Of a DNA stretch of 43,507 bases, positions 1 through 8,276 are shown in pieces. The stretch's first letter is position 1; each line of letters opens with the position of its first letter. Below the pieces are notes generated by a model that was not told the origin of the DNA, searched no databases, and saw only the letters and a program-made list of their open reading frames with translations. The translations under genes were made by a program, and so were the position numbers. The DNA comes from Pseudochrobactrum asaccharolyticum (lineage in GTDB: Bacteria > Pseudomonadota > Alphaproteobacteria > Rhizobiales > Rhizobiaceae), in assembly GCF_003314995.1 (NCBI RefSeq), contig NZ_QNRH01000015.1, positions 1 through 43,507 of the forward strand, written 5' to 3'.

Positions 1-51
1 GCAATAAAAATGGCTCTAGAAAAACGGGCCGCTTAAGGCCAATAGTATAAC

Positions 52-882
52 CTAAGACTCTCCTGAAAAATGGAGGAGCATTGGGGCCCAGGTCAATCGC
101 CACCCCTTCCCTACACGATGAGTACTGTGTATTTCAAAATACCAATTTAAAAATCTATTGCTATATTTTCGTAATGGTCGCTTTATTTCTCTAATAATTC
201 GCTCGCCAATCCCAATTTGAATTTTATTGCGTCTCCTTTCTTCGACCTCCATCGAATGCCATTCACTACGCTCAACATCTATAATACTGCCATCAGTTTT
301 TTGCTTACAAAGAGCCGGAAAAATTTGGTAAACACAAAAATTACTCAGCTCGCCCTCACATCCGGAAAATAGATAATTGTCGATTGGGATTTCAGGTTTT
401 TTTAAAATATTTATAATATTACTGGCAGCTTTCTTTGATATAATATACCCAGCTGTACCTAAGTGAATTGATTTTAATTTTCCAATTTTAAAATCAAAAT
501 CCGTTAAATTCACAACTTCATCTAATTTAATTTTTTTCTTTTCATCTTTAGTCTCTATTTTAATTATATCAGCATCACCAGGTATCCATTCAATACTACT
601 AAGAAAATGTGAAGCCGATTTAGATAAGATAATATCATCTTCGAAAATCGCAGCATAATCCTCATCCCCCGCCGCGATTAATTCAAAGCACCGTATGTGA
701 CTATAAAAACAACCGACCTCTGGCGGCGTTATAAGATAGCTCCAATTCCGTAGAGTTTTAGCATACTCTTTACCATCCACCGCTCTAACCCGAACGAAAT
801 CTAAGTTATTATGCTTAAAAACCTCAACAATGTCCTGTAAACGGTCTGCACAACGATCTAGATTAATAACGTATGATTTCAT
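52..882 (-). CDS. GT25-family glycosyltransferase (LPS/surface glycan)
   Basis: 276 residues. It starts MKSYVINLDR, the typical first strand of family 25 (LOS/LPS) glycosyltransferases, and carries the acidic metal-binding motif EDD (in AAIFEDDIIL, near residue 80). A conserved GTAGYIIS segment follows near residue 142. These enzymes add a hexose to lipopolysaccharide or lipooligosaccharide in the cytoplasm. It is clearly paralogous to the prophage gene at 14005-14766: both share the INLDR start, the FVRV.A.DG segment, the GC..SHI segment and the IIREI.RP tail. The last 30 or so residues have no counterpart there. It may therefore be a relic of phage-borne glycan modification rather than a core LPS gene. 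The acceptor cannot be predicted. Confidence 0.85.
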   Translation of the reverse strand: MKSYVINLDRCADRLQDIVEVFKHNNLDFVRVRAVDGKEYAKTLRNWSYLITPPEVGCFYSHIRCFELIAAGDEDYAAIFEDDIILSKSASHFLSSIEWIPGDADIIKIETKDEKKKIKLDEVVNLTDFDFKIGKLKSIHLGTAGYIISKKAASNIINILKKPEIPIDNYLFSGCEGELSNFCVYQIFPALCKQKTDGSIIDVERSEWHSMEVEERRRNKIQIGIGERIIREIKRPLRKYSNRFLNWYFEIHSTHRVGKGWRLTWAPMLLHFSGES

Positions 883-937
883 AATACTCCTGACTTAAAT
901 CATTGCGCCCGATAGAGCTCCATAAAAGCAGAGTAAA

Positions 938-957
938 CTAGTCACATTATTGACTAG
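938..957. repeat. perfect inverted repeat CTAGTCA-6-TGACTAG
   Basis: A 7-bp perfect inverted repeat with a 6-nt AT-only loop apart from its first C. It lies about 55 bp upstream of the GT25 start. It could be an operator for that gene or a weak hairpin. No T-run follows. Confidence 0.35.
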
Positions 958-1383
958 CCCTCAATCTAAATTAAGTATCAAATAATATTATTATATTTAA
1001 ATTTGTCATAAATGCGCCAGAATTTCATCAACCTCATTAAATTAAATATAAAATACAAAACAAGTATATTAAAATAAATATACTTTTTAAATTATACAAA
1101 AATGTTAATTTTAGAAGTAAATTATAAAATAACTATAGTAATTTTATTCAAACAATAAAAATTATATATTTTTTGCAAATTTATTTACACCAAACATCAT
1201 CCAAAACTGATCAAACGAATAAAATTATAAATAAAAATCGGCAGTGAATAACAATAAAAACAAAAAACTTTAATAATATTTAACATTAACGATTAATTTT
1301 AAACATAATTCAACAACAAACAAGACTTTAAAAAAATTAGCAATATAATAAAATAGAAAACAACTATAAAACAAGAGGCACCA
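958..1383. other. very AT-rich intergenic stretch
   Basis: No gene is visible. From about 1000 to 1380 the sequence is overwhelmingly A and T, with long A and T runs, unlike the coding regions around it. It lies between the divergent GT25 gene and the small gene at 1384. This type of DNA is usual for horizontally acquired islands and is a preferred target of alphaproteobacterial Ros/MucR-type silencers. That role is inferred, not shown. Confidence 0.4.
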
Positions 1384-1566
1384 ATGAATTGCATACCTCA
1401 CAATGACTTTGCTGCAGGATTTATTGCAGGGTGGCAGACCGTTAACGGGCGAAATTCTTCTATCCCCCCAATTCCAGCGAAACCATACGTACCTGAATTC
1501 AAAACACCATTTCTTGTTGGGATAGAACTTGGTTTGGAAAAAGCGCTGGGCTTTCGAGTAGCCTAG
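1384..1566 (+). CDS. small conserved-looking protein, 60 aa
   Basis: Starts at ATG 1384 with an AGAGGC ribosome site 6-8 nt upstream. The sequence has the pattern FAAGFIAGWQ..NG near the N terminus, a PPIPAKP stretch, and TPFLVGIELGLEKAL near the C terminus. This resembles small proteins found in rhizobial phages and islands whose function is unknown. It has no signal peptide and no clear membrane segment. A longer reading frame lies on the opposite strand over the same DNA but has no ribosome site, so this strand is preferred. Confidence 0.5.
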   Translation: MNCIPHNDFAAGFIAGWQTVNGRNSSIPPIPAKPYVPEFKTPFLVGIELGLEKALGFRVA

Positions 1567-1910
1567 CCCCTCACCAGATAAAATACTGCTCACTTTTCCT
1601 TTTGTCACAGTCGCTAACTGTAGCTTCATGTTCGCGACAACGGATATTCACTGCATCCTAAAACGCCTTAAATCTGAAAAATTTCAATAACCACTGACAG
1701 CTACTACAGGCCGACGGAAATAAAAAAGGCAGAAACAAAAATTGCGCCAACCTTTCCGCTCATCAATAAATCACCAGTGTCAGAACATTCGCACTGAAAA
1801 ATAAAATCAATGAAGACATTTGTGAATACAGCAAGAGATGGAATATTTATGTGTGTTTATTATTAAATATAGATTGAAACTGTATTTAAACATATTAGTA
1901 ATCACAATAA
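1567..1910. other. intergenic, no gene seen
   Basis: About 340 nt between the small 60-aa gene and the end of the lipocalin pseudogene. No reading frame with a credible ribosome site was found on either strand. Confidence 0.4.
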
Positions 1911-2436
1911 CTATTGAGGCACCAATTTTAGTTTCTGAAAATCTATACCAAGATCGTCGGCAATTTTGATAGTCCACATTTTTTTCTGATACCACAGAGG
2001 TACGGCATATTACCCCAAAATATTTTGTGCTGAAGCCAACAATAATTGCCCAACTTTAACCTGCATCAATCGCTACGATATTATATCCGCCATAAAACAG
2101 ACCAAAGAAAGATATCTTCAGAGCGCTAACGTCTTTTTCCGCACGAATACAGCAGTTCCGGATACACACATATATCTGCCCGATATCTCATCAACACCAG
2201 CATTCAAAACATACACTGTGTCGTCACTATTGAGCGTATATTCTGCCGTCGTTTTAAACAGGCCTTTTTCAAACCGGTTATCTATCCGGCAGCCTCAAAC
2301 CACTTCCCCAAATAGCGATCAAGCTCAAAACCGCCTACCAGCACAATATCATCCGGAATTGTCAAATTAGCAGATATGTATAATTTATAACCTGCAGCCA
2401 AGGCTGCAGCTAGTAGCAATATTTTTTAACACTCAT
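1911..2436 (-). pseudogene. blc: lipocalin (Blc-type) pseudogene with several frameshifts
   Basis: An AGGAG ribosome site precedes the ATG at 2436. The three frames of this strand together spell out a bacterial lipocalin: an N-terminal hydrophobic segment, then GGFELDRYLGKWFEAA (the lipocalin G-x-W motif), RIDNRFEKGLFKTTAEYTL, VSGTAVFVRKK, LKISFFGLFYGGYNIVAID, WAIIVGFSTKYFGVICRT and finally IADDLGIDFQKLKLVPQ before TAG at 1911. Reading requires at least four frame changes. The first is the loss of one A in the A6 run right after the fifth codon; the second is near the RIDN segment; the third precedes LKISFF; the last two lie around ID/WAII and before TIKIAD. Length (about 175 codons) matches intact Blc. 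Intact Blc is an outer-membrane lipid carrier; this copy cannot make it. Confidence 0.85.
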
Positions 2437-2678
2437 AACAGACTCCTGTCAGGTATATTATAAACGCCAAGAGGCTTTGATCGTTCCGAAATCAATACAG
2501 CCGAAGAAAACCAAACTCGACGACAGATCTCCCAATAAATCAATAAAAACAGTCACTTGAGATCAAGAAAATTCATCAATTTCATTCATAATCTCAATCA
2601 TTTAAATTCATTTGCAATAAATTGAATTCCTTTTATTCAGTAATAATCCTGACGTTTTTATATAGAGAAAATCTTTCT
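2437..2678. other. intergenic, no gene seen
   Basis: About 240 nt between the lipocalin pseudogene start and the next small gene. It should contain divergent promoters, but no convincing -35/-10 pair was recognised. Confidence 0.3.
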
Positions 2679-2864
2679 ATGCGCTTCCGCTACGACATGA
2701 AAAAGCTTCCAACCGGTTCATGGTGCGTCTACGACATCATTACAGGGGCTATTGCAAAACATAATGGCAAAGAAGTTATCGGACTTAATATTGTAGAAAC
2801 CGATAATATGGTTGATCATTTAAATATGATTTATCAGAACGATTTTTCCAGAACCCTGCACTAG
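2679..2864 (+). CDS. small hypothetical protein, 61 aa
   Basis: Begins MRFRYDMKKLPTGSW at ATG 2679; an upstream in-frame ATG at 2622 would add a poorly coding N terminus. The body reads like a small rhizobial protein with a W-CVYDIITG segment, NGKEVIGLNI and a final acidic helix. It has no membrane segment or catalytic motif. It is followed by the lipoprotein gene about 150 nt downstream on the same strand. Function unknown. Confidence 0.55.
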   Translation: MRFRYDMKKLPTGSWCVYDIITGAIAKHNGKEVIGLNIVETDNMVDHLNMIYQNDFSRTLH

Positions 2865-3014
2865 CATTCTGTTTAGCATCAGGATTCCCCTGATTAAAAT
2901 GCCATTATTTTATCAAAAAGGCTCAATATAACATGACGATAAAAGTCATATTATATTGACTTTATCAAAATTATTTCCCACAAAGCCCCTGCTTCACATC
3001 TAACGGGCGAACTG

Positions 3015-3332
3015 ATGGCTATTTACAGGGTAACCTTACTACTTATCTTGATCATAATGGCTGGGTGTACTTCCACAGAGATGGAAAAAGACGCAAAATT
3101 TTCAACACCAAGAATTCCGCTCAGTGACGGAACTCTCTTCACACAGAGAGTGACACCTAGCTCTTCCTGTCGTCAAAAATGGAGCGAAATAAAACGTGTA
3201 CAAAAGATTGTAACGCAGGAGGGCTTTGTCACGCGCGGAAAAGGTGAAGTGCTGGTATTCAGCTATCAGGTCAAACTGATGGAGGATTTTACTAGAACCT
3301 GCAAAGCATTCATTATGCGGAACAGCCACTAA
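3015..3332 (+). CDS. small lipoprotein, 105 aa
   Basis: A short basic start, a hydrophobic stretch (LLLILIIMAGC) and a lipobox with Cys at residue 18 mark a type II signal peptide, so the mature protein should be lipid-anchored in the envelope. The mature part has two further cysteines (in SSSCRQKW and FTRTCKAF) that could pair. It contains VTRGKGEVLVFSYQVKL, a short beta-rich segment. No family was recognised. A C9A8 tract begins 4 nt after the stop codon. Confidence 0.65.
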   Translation: MAIYRVTLLLILIIMAGCTSTEMEKDAKFSTPRIPLSDGTLFTQRVTPSSSCRQKWSEIKRVQKIVTQEGFVTRGKGEVLVFSYQVKLMEDFTRTCKAFIMRNSH

Positions 3333-3335
3333 AAT

Positions 3336-3352
3336 CCCCCCCCCAAAAAAAA
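3336..3352. repeat. homopolymer pair C9 then A8
   Basis: Nine C followed directly by eight A, located between the stop of the lipoprotein and the start of the small membrane protein at 3366. Such tracts are prone to slippage in replication and sequencing. It is outside the reading frames, so variation would change spacing or transcription rather than protein sequence. Confidence 0.6.
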
Positions 3353-3365
3353 CAGAAAGCTCTGC

Positions 3366-3530
3366 ATGTCAGCAAAAGGTTTCGTTCTAGGAGCAATAAT
3401 AGGCATCGGTGTTGGAGCAGCCCTTATAACATCCAGCCCGAAAACCCCTATTATTGGTATTACCACGGCGATAGCTTTTACAATTTTATTCGGGTTATTA
3501 TTTTCAAAAATAGACAAAAAATACAAATAA
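3366..3530 (+). CDS. small two-helix membrane protein, 54 aa
   Basis: ATG at 3366 to TAA at 3530. The translation starts MSAKGFVLGAIIGIGVGAAL and continues with a second hydrophobic helix (GITTAIAFTILFGLLF) before a basic tail (SKIDKKYK). This gives a Gly-rich first helix and a second helix, with Lys at the C terminus predicted inside. It is 33 nt downstream of the lipoprotein stop and probably in the same transcript. Ribosome site is weak (AGAAAG). No family recognised. Confidence 0.55.
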   Translation: MSAKGFVLGAIIGIGVGAALITSSPKTPIIGITTAIAFTILFGLLFSKIDKKYK

Positions 3531-3787
3531 AAACAATGTACTAATTTATTTTTATAAAACCGGAAATTGCTCATGAATCTGGGACTCTAATTACATGAAG
3601 CTGTTTAGTACATCATCCTATAGAGCCTCAGAATATTAAGTGCTAACGACAAACATGCATTTATCAATTTTGAGCCACAGAGCTATCAAAAACTTTTTTT
3701 AACAACGCTTTATAAAATATCTTATTCAAATTTAATAATTTAAAGCTATTTAAAAAAATAAAGAGAAAAATCATTGAGGACAAGGTT
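3531..3787. promoter_or_regulatory. intergenic region ahead of the GntR gene
   Basis: About 250 nt, AT-rich near its 3' end. It contains a GAGGA ribosome site at 3775-3779 for the TTG start at 3788. No clear -35/-10 pair was fixed. Confidence 0.3.
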
Positions 3788-4510
3788 TTGCATCGCGAAA
3801 AATTTTCAAAGGTTGACTGTGCTTACGAGACTTTAAAAAATGATATTTTACACATCAAAATTGCCCCTGATTTTCCTTTGAAAATAAATTGGCTACAAGA
3901 GACATATGGCTTTGGATCAACGCCGCTTCGTGAAGCCTTATCCCGCCTCGAAGGTGACTACTTAGTAAAGTTAATCCCAAACAAAGGTTATTACACAGCC
4001 CCGGTTTCCATTGAAGAATTAATGGAACTCTACAGAAGCAGAAGAATATTCAAGCTACAATTGTTAAAAGAAGCGATGCTATTTGGTGATAATAATTGGG
4101 AATCCGAAATCGTTCGCACCCATTATCTTTTAGCAAAGCAAACTTCACCATCCGAAGGCAAGTGCTCCTATGAAGATTATATTGCATGGACGCAGGCACA
4201 TGATGCTTTTGATAACGCCTTAATCTCAGCCCACCGCTCTCCTTGGGCGAGCCACTTTCACATCATGGCGACCAACCATATACGACGTCAGGGCCGTGCT
4301 TTCAGAATTTTGATGCCTAATTTTGAAGATCAGAAGTTTTCAACCGGAACGATACAGTCCCCAACCTTACGTGCTCTGTATGCTACGGATCGATATACAG
4401 ATTTAAGAAATGCTGTATTAAACCGTAATTTTGAACAAACAGAGATTTTAGTAAACAAGCACCTTGATATGGTTATGGCGACATATAATGAGCTACACAA
4501 CAAAAATTAA
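3788..4510 (+). CDS. GntR-family (FadR/FCD type) transcriptional regulator
   Basis: 240 residues with a TTG start chosen because GAGGA sits 8 nt upstream. Residues 8-75 form the winged helix-turn-helix: YETLKNDILHIKIAPDFPL, then STPLREALSRLEGDYLVKL and the wing NKGYYTAPVS. The rest is all-helical as in FCD ligand-binding domains, with HDAFDNALISAH and HFHIMATNHIRRQGRAF containing His and Asp residues in the usual metal/ligand region. FCD regulators respond to small carboxylic acids; the ligand here is not known. No metabolic partner gene lies next to it. A bidirectional terminator follows at 4709. Confidence 0.85.
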   Translation: MHREKFSKVDCAYETLKNDILHIKIAPDFPLKINWLQETYGFGSTPLREALSRLEGDYLVKLIPNKGYYTAPVSIEELMELYRSRRIFKLQLLKEAMLFGDNNWESEIVRTHYLLAKQTSPSEGKCSYEDYIAWTQAHDAFDNALISAHRSPWASHFHIMATNHIRRQGRAFRILMPNFEDQKFSTGTIQSPTLRALYATDRYTDLRNAVLNRNFEQTEILVNKHLDMVMATYNELHNKN

Positions 4511-4833
4511 ATTGCTCTTTTATGGCTTTAAAACGCATTTTTTTAAATATTATGAAGTTGAAAAATTACTTTTAATTTCCTAATGAAGGATAGTTATCAT
4601 TAATGAGGCTGAATTGATAAAGAATTATACGGATTTTTTGATTGTAATTATTTAACATTAGGTTATATTTCTTACGCATTATTAAACTATTTTAATTTTT
4701 ATTTTATCAAAACCCGCTTCAGCGAGTTTTATTACATATGAAAATTAAAAAAATAATACCTAAGCAATCATCCATCTCCTCTCCGCTCACCGAAAAAACT
4801 CTACGAACAAACACAGCCCTTTTAGATGAGGGC
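4511..4833. other. convergent intergenic region
   Basis: About 320 nt between the GntR stop and the end of the small minus-strand membrane gene. It is AT-rich and holds the hairpin at 4709-4730. A weak second hairpin (GCCCT-8-AGGGC) lies at 4816-4833. Confidence 0.4.
4709..4730. terminator. bidirectional hairpin terminator
   Basis: AAAACCCGCT-TC-AGCGAGTTTT: a 10-bp stem with one mismatch, with A-run on one side and T-run on the other. It works sequence-wise for both the GntR transcript and the opposing small membrane gene. Confidence 0.6.
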
Positions 4834-4950
4834 TTATTTCGATCTTCGCCGCTTTCGCAATTGCCAAGCCAAAAATACAATCAGGACAATTGCTATCGTG
4901 ACCACTGCCACAGAACTATTATAAATGGATATATATTCATAAACAGCCAT
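4834..4950 (-). CDS. small single-pass membrane protein, 38 aa
   Basis: ATG at 4950 preceded by a near-perfect AGGAGGTG ribosome site 4-5 nt away, which argues strongly that this very short frame is translated. It reads MAVYEYISIYNSS, then a hydrophobic helix VAVVTIAIVLIVFLAW, then the very basic tail QLRKRRRSK. The charge pattern predicts N-out/C-in topology. It resembles in design the small membrane peptides that modulate larger transporters or oxidases, but no family is recognised. A frame on the other strand over the same DNA has no ribosome site. Confidence 0.7.
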   Translation of the reverse strand: MAVYEYISIYNSSVAVVTIAIVLIVFLAWQLRKRRRSK

Positions 4951-5095
4951 ACTGCACCTCCTGTATAAGAAACAGGCAATGCGCTTTTTTGTTCCTTTCC
5001 AGCTTCAAAGCCACCATGAAACCATTGCGAATCCTTAATAATCGGCGCTTAGATACTCAGGTTCTTGATTATTTGTATGATTTCAGGGTGCATTG

Positions 5096-5713
5096 ATGAA
5101 AATATGGGGTCGCATTAACTCAACCAATGTTCGCAAGGTACTTTGGTGTGCGGAAGAGCTCAACCTTACTTATGAAACCATTCCGGCAGGCGGTGAGTTT
5201 GGACTTGTAAATGAAGCAGCATATCTGGCGAAGAATCCCAACGGGCGTATACCGTGCCTTGAGGATGAAGGATTTGTACTTTGGGAATCGAATGTGATTG
5301 TACGCTATCTGGCTGAGAAATATGGCCTAACACCTTTCATACCATCAGATATCCAGTCTAGATATGCTGCTGAAAAATGGATGGACTGGACATCATTTTC
5401 CTTTGGGTTGCCTTTCAGAAATTTATTCTGGAATTTGGTCCGGCATACCCCTGAACAGCGTAATGAAAATGAAGTTATATTGGGCATCAAGCACTGCACA
5501 CCTTTGATGGCAATGGCAAATGCAGAGCTGAAAAAAACACCTTATTTATCCGGTAATCATCTAGGTATTGGTGATATACCTTTAGGATGTATCGCTTACT
5601 CTTGGTTCTCGTTCCCAATTGAGCGGCCATCTATGCCTGCGCTGGAGGATTGGTATGAAAGACTGAAATCCCGTCCGGCCTACCAAAAAGGCGTCATGTC
5701 TCCACTTACCTGA
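5096..5713 (+). CDS. glutathione S-transferase
   Basis: 205 residues, the usual GST length. The thioredoxin-like N domain (residues 1-78) has the INSTNVRKVLWCAEEL start with a Ser that fits the catalytic position of theta/beta-like classes, the cis-Pro segment NPNGRIPCLED, and the ESNVIVRYLAEKYG glutathione-contact motif. The helical C domain carries YLSGNHLGIGDIPLGC, the N-capping box of GSTs. It conjugates or reduces electrophiles with glutathione in the cytoplasm. ATG 5096 is preferred over the TTG one codon earlier because CAGGG lies upstream. A strong hairpin follows the stop. Confidence 0.88.
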   Translation: MKIWGRINSTNVRKVLWCAEELNLTYETIPAGGEFGLVNEAAYLAKNPNGRIPCLEDEGFVLWESNVIVRYLAEKYGLTPFIPSDIQSRYAAEKWMDWTSFSFGLPFRNLFWNLVRHTPEQRNENEVILGIKHCTPLMAMANAELKKTPYLSGNHLGIGDIPLGCIAYSWFSFPIERPSMPALEDWYERLKSRPAYQKGVMSPLT

Positions 5714-5715
5714 AT

Positions 5716-5749
5716 ATGATGAAGCCCCGTATATGCGGGGCTTCATCAT
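5716..5749. terminator. strong hairpin after the GST gene
   Basis: A perfect 14-bp stem (ATGATGAAGCCCCG and its complement) around a 6-nt loop, overlapping the first bases after the GST stop. It has no long T-run but is long enough to stop transcription. Confidence 0.75.
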
Positions 5750-5785
5750 GTTGGGTCATGCTAAATCTCAACTATCCTGATTAAC

Positions 5786-6175
5786 TCAGTGCTGATTTTT
5801 AAATTGTGTAATAGCAATCTCTGCATTGAACGCTACATCCTCAAGTCTGGTAATTTTGCGCGCTGTATATGATGTCAAAATAGCTGCACCGACTGAAAAC
5901 AGACCACACAACATTAAGACTATTGGTACAACATACCAACGCAACCAATTTGATCCGCCTGCGAACCAACCTATCGCACTTGCTATCAGAACAATGCAAA
6001 TCATTCCGAGATTACGTCGCTGCACTCTTTCTACGAATGTTATAAGAGCAGCTTTGTCCTGTTTAAGCTTAACCAAATTCTGGCGTAGTTGCACAACATC
6101 TTGTTCAAGCTGACCAAGGTGAGCTTCATGAATTTCAGTGTTCAACAAAAAACATCCCGCCATCTTAACCGGCAT
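5786..6175 (-). CDS. membrane protein with N-terminal coiled coil, 129 aa
   Basis: Residues 12-50 form an amphipathic coiled coil (LGQLEQDVVQLRQNLVKLKQD). Two membrane helices follow: GMICIVLIASAIGWFAGG and YVVPIVLMLCGLFSVGAAI. The protein then ends with a short cytoplasmic helix. No enzymatic motif. It is a lone gene between the GST and SDR genes. Start chosen at 6175; a second ATG at 6163 is possible and neither has a good ribosome site. Confidence 0.55.
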   Translation of the reverse strand: MPVKMAGCFLLNTEIHEAHLGQLEQDVVQLRQNLVKLKQDKAALITFVERVQRRNLGMICIVLIASAIGWFAGGSNWLRWYVVPIVLMLCGLFSVGAAILTSYTARKITRLEDVAFNAEIAITQFKNQH

Positions 6176-6293
6176 ATTACAACACGCTTACTAGCCGATA
6201 GGTATATTTCTCTCATTGAGTAAGCACATTATTATAATCAATGAGCGATAACAAATTTCACAAAAGCACGTAAATTTAAAGACTTGAACAGCT

Positions 6294-7046
6294 TTATAAT
6301 TTCACTGCTGAATTTCCTCCGTCAGCAAACAATGCGGAACCGGCAACAAAACTTGCCATCGGACTTGCCAAAAACAGAGCCGCTTTTGCTATTTCTTCAG
6401 GTTGCGCAATGCGTTTCATAGCATGCAAGCCGGCTGCCCATTCTTTCTGAGCCGAATCCCCTGCCATAGCCGTGTCAGTACCACCAGCCATCAAGGCATT
6501 CGCCCGTATTCCTTGTGCTGCATAATCAGCCGTAACCCCTTTCACTAATCCCATCAAAGCGGACTTGGCAGCAGCATAAACACCCATACCGGGCAGCCCC
6601 ACACTTGTACCTACAAAACTGGATGTGAAAACGATTGAGCCTCCTCCTCGCTTCAGCATAGCTGGAATTTGACTGCGCGCCCCCAGGAATGCAGATGTCA
6701 AAGTCGCAGCAACGGTATCCTCCCACTCCAGATACGCAACGTCCGCAAGTGGCTTAACAGGACCGATAGTGGCAGCATTATTAAAAGCGATATCAACACC
6801 GCCAAAAACCTTTTCAGCCTCGCGGACAAGTCTTTCGTGTGTTGTCATCAATTTGACATCGCCGGAAATTGTGCTGACCTGCCCACCCGCAAAACGGATT
6901 TCTTCAGCAACTTCCTGCAAACCCTTTTCACCTCTGGCATTTAATACAACGGCTGCACCTTCTGCGCTAAACAGCAAAGCTGCCGCACGGCCAATCCCCG
7001 ATGATGCGCCTGTAATAATCGCAACCTTATTTTCCAGCATTCTCAT
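6294..7046 (-). CDS. short-chain dehydrogenase/reductase (SDR)
   Basis: 250 residues from ATG 7046, preceded by GGAGA 7-8 nt away. A longer frame to 7097 has no ribosome site. Classical SDR motifs are all present: TGASSGIG (12-19) for cofactor binding, NNAA (89-92), active-site Ser in FTSS (142-143) and the catalytic YAAAK (Tyr157, Lys161). The residue after the second beta strand (N-A-R at 36-38) favours NADP(H). The C terminus has the AKAALFLASPMASFVAGSALFADGG pattern split over two strands, typical of 3-oxoacyl-ACP-reductase-like SDRs. The substrate is unknown. Confidence 0.88.
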   Translation of the reverse strand: MRMLENKVAIITGASSGIGRAAALLFSAEGAAVVLNARGEKGLQEVAEEIRFAGGQVSTISGDVKLMTTHERLVREAEKVFGGVDIAFNNAATIGPVKPLADVAYLEWEDTVAATLTSAFLGARSQIPAMLKRGGGSIVFTSSFVGTSVGLPGMGVYAAAKSALMGLVKGVTADYAAQGIRANALMAGGTDTAMAGDSAQKEWAAGLHAMKRIAQPEEIAKAALFLASPMASFVAGSALFADGGNSAVKL

Positions 7047-7419
7047 GACGTTTCTCCAATCAAAGAAAACAGCCATAAGAATTCCCGAACTACCCAACTA
7101 TGCATTTCTTACGATCAAATTTTAAATGCCTTCCCGGGATAAAAACAGTTTTGAAAATGAAAGCGCAAACGCAGTTATCACATATTTCCTCGCAGGCGGA
7201 GGCTTGTAACTACATTATATGTCTAAGAAACAGGCAGAACTATATAAAGTTCAAATTGAATACACCTCTCTCCATTCTAAAAAATGGAGAGAAGCCCATA
7301 TAAATAAATTTAAATCATAGCGTAACGGTTCTACGCTCTCAAAATATCAAGCAGAATATAATTATCACTGCCATACCAGTAAACTGCTCTCGATCTATGT
7401 CAGGACTTACAGCAAGATC
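7047..7419. other. intergenic region with one strong hairpin
   Basis: About 370 nt with no credible gene on either strand. It contains the inverted repeat at 7267-7292. Confidence 0.4.
7267..7292. terminator. 10-bp inverted repeat, possible terminator
   Basis: TCTCTCCATT-CTAAAA-AATGGAGAGA, a perfect 10-bp stem. It lies downstream of the secreted-protein gene on the minus strand only in the sense of being upstream of SDR, so it may instead be a regulatory hairpin. No clear T-run. Confidence 0.4.
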
Positions 7420-8022
7420 TTACTGTCCAAAAGATAGTCCGTTTGAATAACCTTCCATCTCACTTGCTAACACCCAACCTTGAGGGCAACCAGCATAACC
7501 TTTGTGGTTGTCAGCCTTACAATTGGCCATAGTAGCCTGATATTCTTCTGCAAGAGGCTGAGGCTTTTTACACAATTCTTCGCCTTTACATTCCGGCCCG
7601 TAATCCATCGGAAGCGCCATGACGTAATATACCATGTCAGTCGCATTCACTTGCGCAACTGCCTGAATACAAACCAACTGATTAGGTGCTAATGCGCCGT
7701 TTGTTTTGCCGTCAGAACCCGTTGTAGCCACACCTTTTCTTAAAGAAACCGGCTTGTCATTTATCCGGCCATAGTAAGCTGCATTTACGCAACTTCCGTA
7801 GATCCGTACATTATAGTAATCGCCGCTTTCGATTTCGCCGGCAGTGCAATTCTCACTTTTATTCTTATCGCAAGTGATACCTGCAGCACTTTGTAACTCC
7901 GCGTGCTGTTCAGCAGTTAAATCACCGGAACCCGAAGAAGCTGCTAAAACCGGAGACAATGGTAATGATGCCATGCTCAGGGCAATCGTAAATCCGCACA
8001 ATGTTTTTTTAAGACTGATCAT
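7420..8022 (-). CDS. secreted Cys-containing protein, 200 aa
   Basis: A classic Sec signal peptide: MISLKKTLCGF, a hydrophobic core and a cleavage site after SPVLA (about residue 27). The mature protein is rich in cysteines, including ITCDKNKSENC, GSCVNA, LVCIQ, ECKGEELC, ANCKADN and AGCPQGW, so disulfides in the periplasm or outside are likely. No domain was recognised. The gene has only a weak ribosome site. It stands alone between hairpin 7267-7292 and the Nudix gene. Confidence 0.65.
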   Translation of the reverse strand: MISLKKTLCGFTIALSMASLPLSPVLAASSGSGDLTAEQHAELQSAAGITCDKNKSENCTAGEIESGDYYNVRIYGSCVNAAYYGRINDKPVSLRKGVATTGSDGKTNGALAPNQLVCIQAVAQVNATDMVYYVMALPMDYGPECKGEELCKKPQPLAEEYQATMANCKADNHKGYAGCPQGWVLASEMEGYSNGLSFGQ

Positions 8023-8276
8023 CGGGAGGTTCCAAAGTTTTTATTCAGCTTTCGCGATATACGGATAAATTGCCACCTAAGGTCACAATATTACGCATGA
8101 GAGAAAAACTTCTAACCCCAAAAACCAACTCAGGAAAGAGCTAAAAGCCACCTTGTAACACTGAACGGACCTGGCAGAAGCTTGCCTTAGATAGGCAGAA
8201 CAACCAAAGCAAACATGCATCCGGACACCATTGTCGCGAATAATCTTCATCTCTGTAGATGAACATATTGAGCACT
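8023..8276. other. intergenic, no gene seen
   Basis: About 250 nt upstream of the secreted-protein gene. It should contain that gene's promoter, which was not resolved. Confidence 0.3.

Noticed and set aside
1270-1629. 119-codon frame on the minus strand over the 60-aa gene
   Set aside because: No ribosome site, odd composition rich in Trp, Phe and Tyr at the end, and the plus-strand gene has a good site.
4738-4968. 76-codon plus-strand frame
   Set aside because: Antisense to the 38-residue membrane peptide, which has the far better ribosome site.
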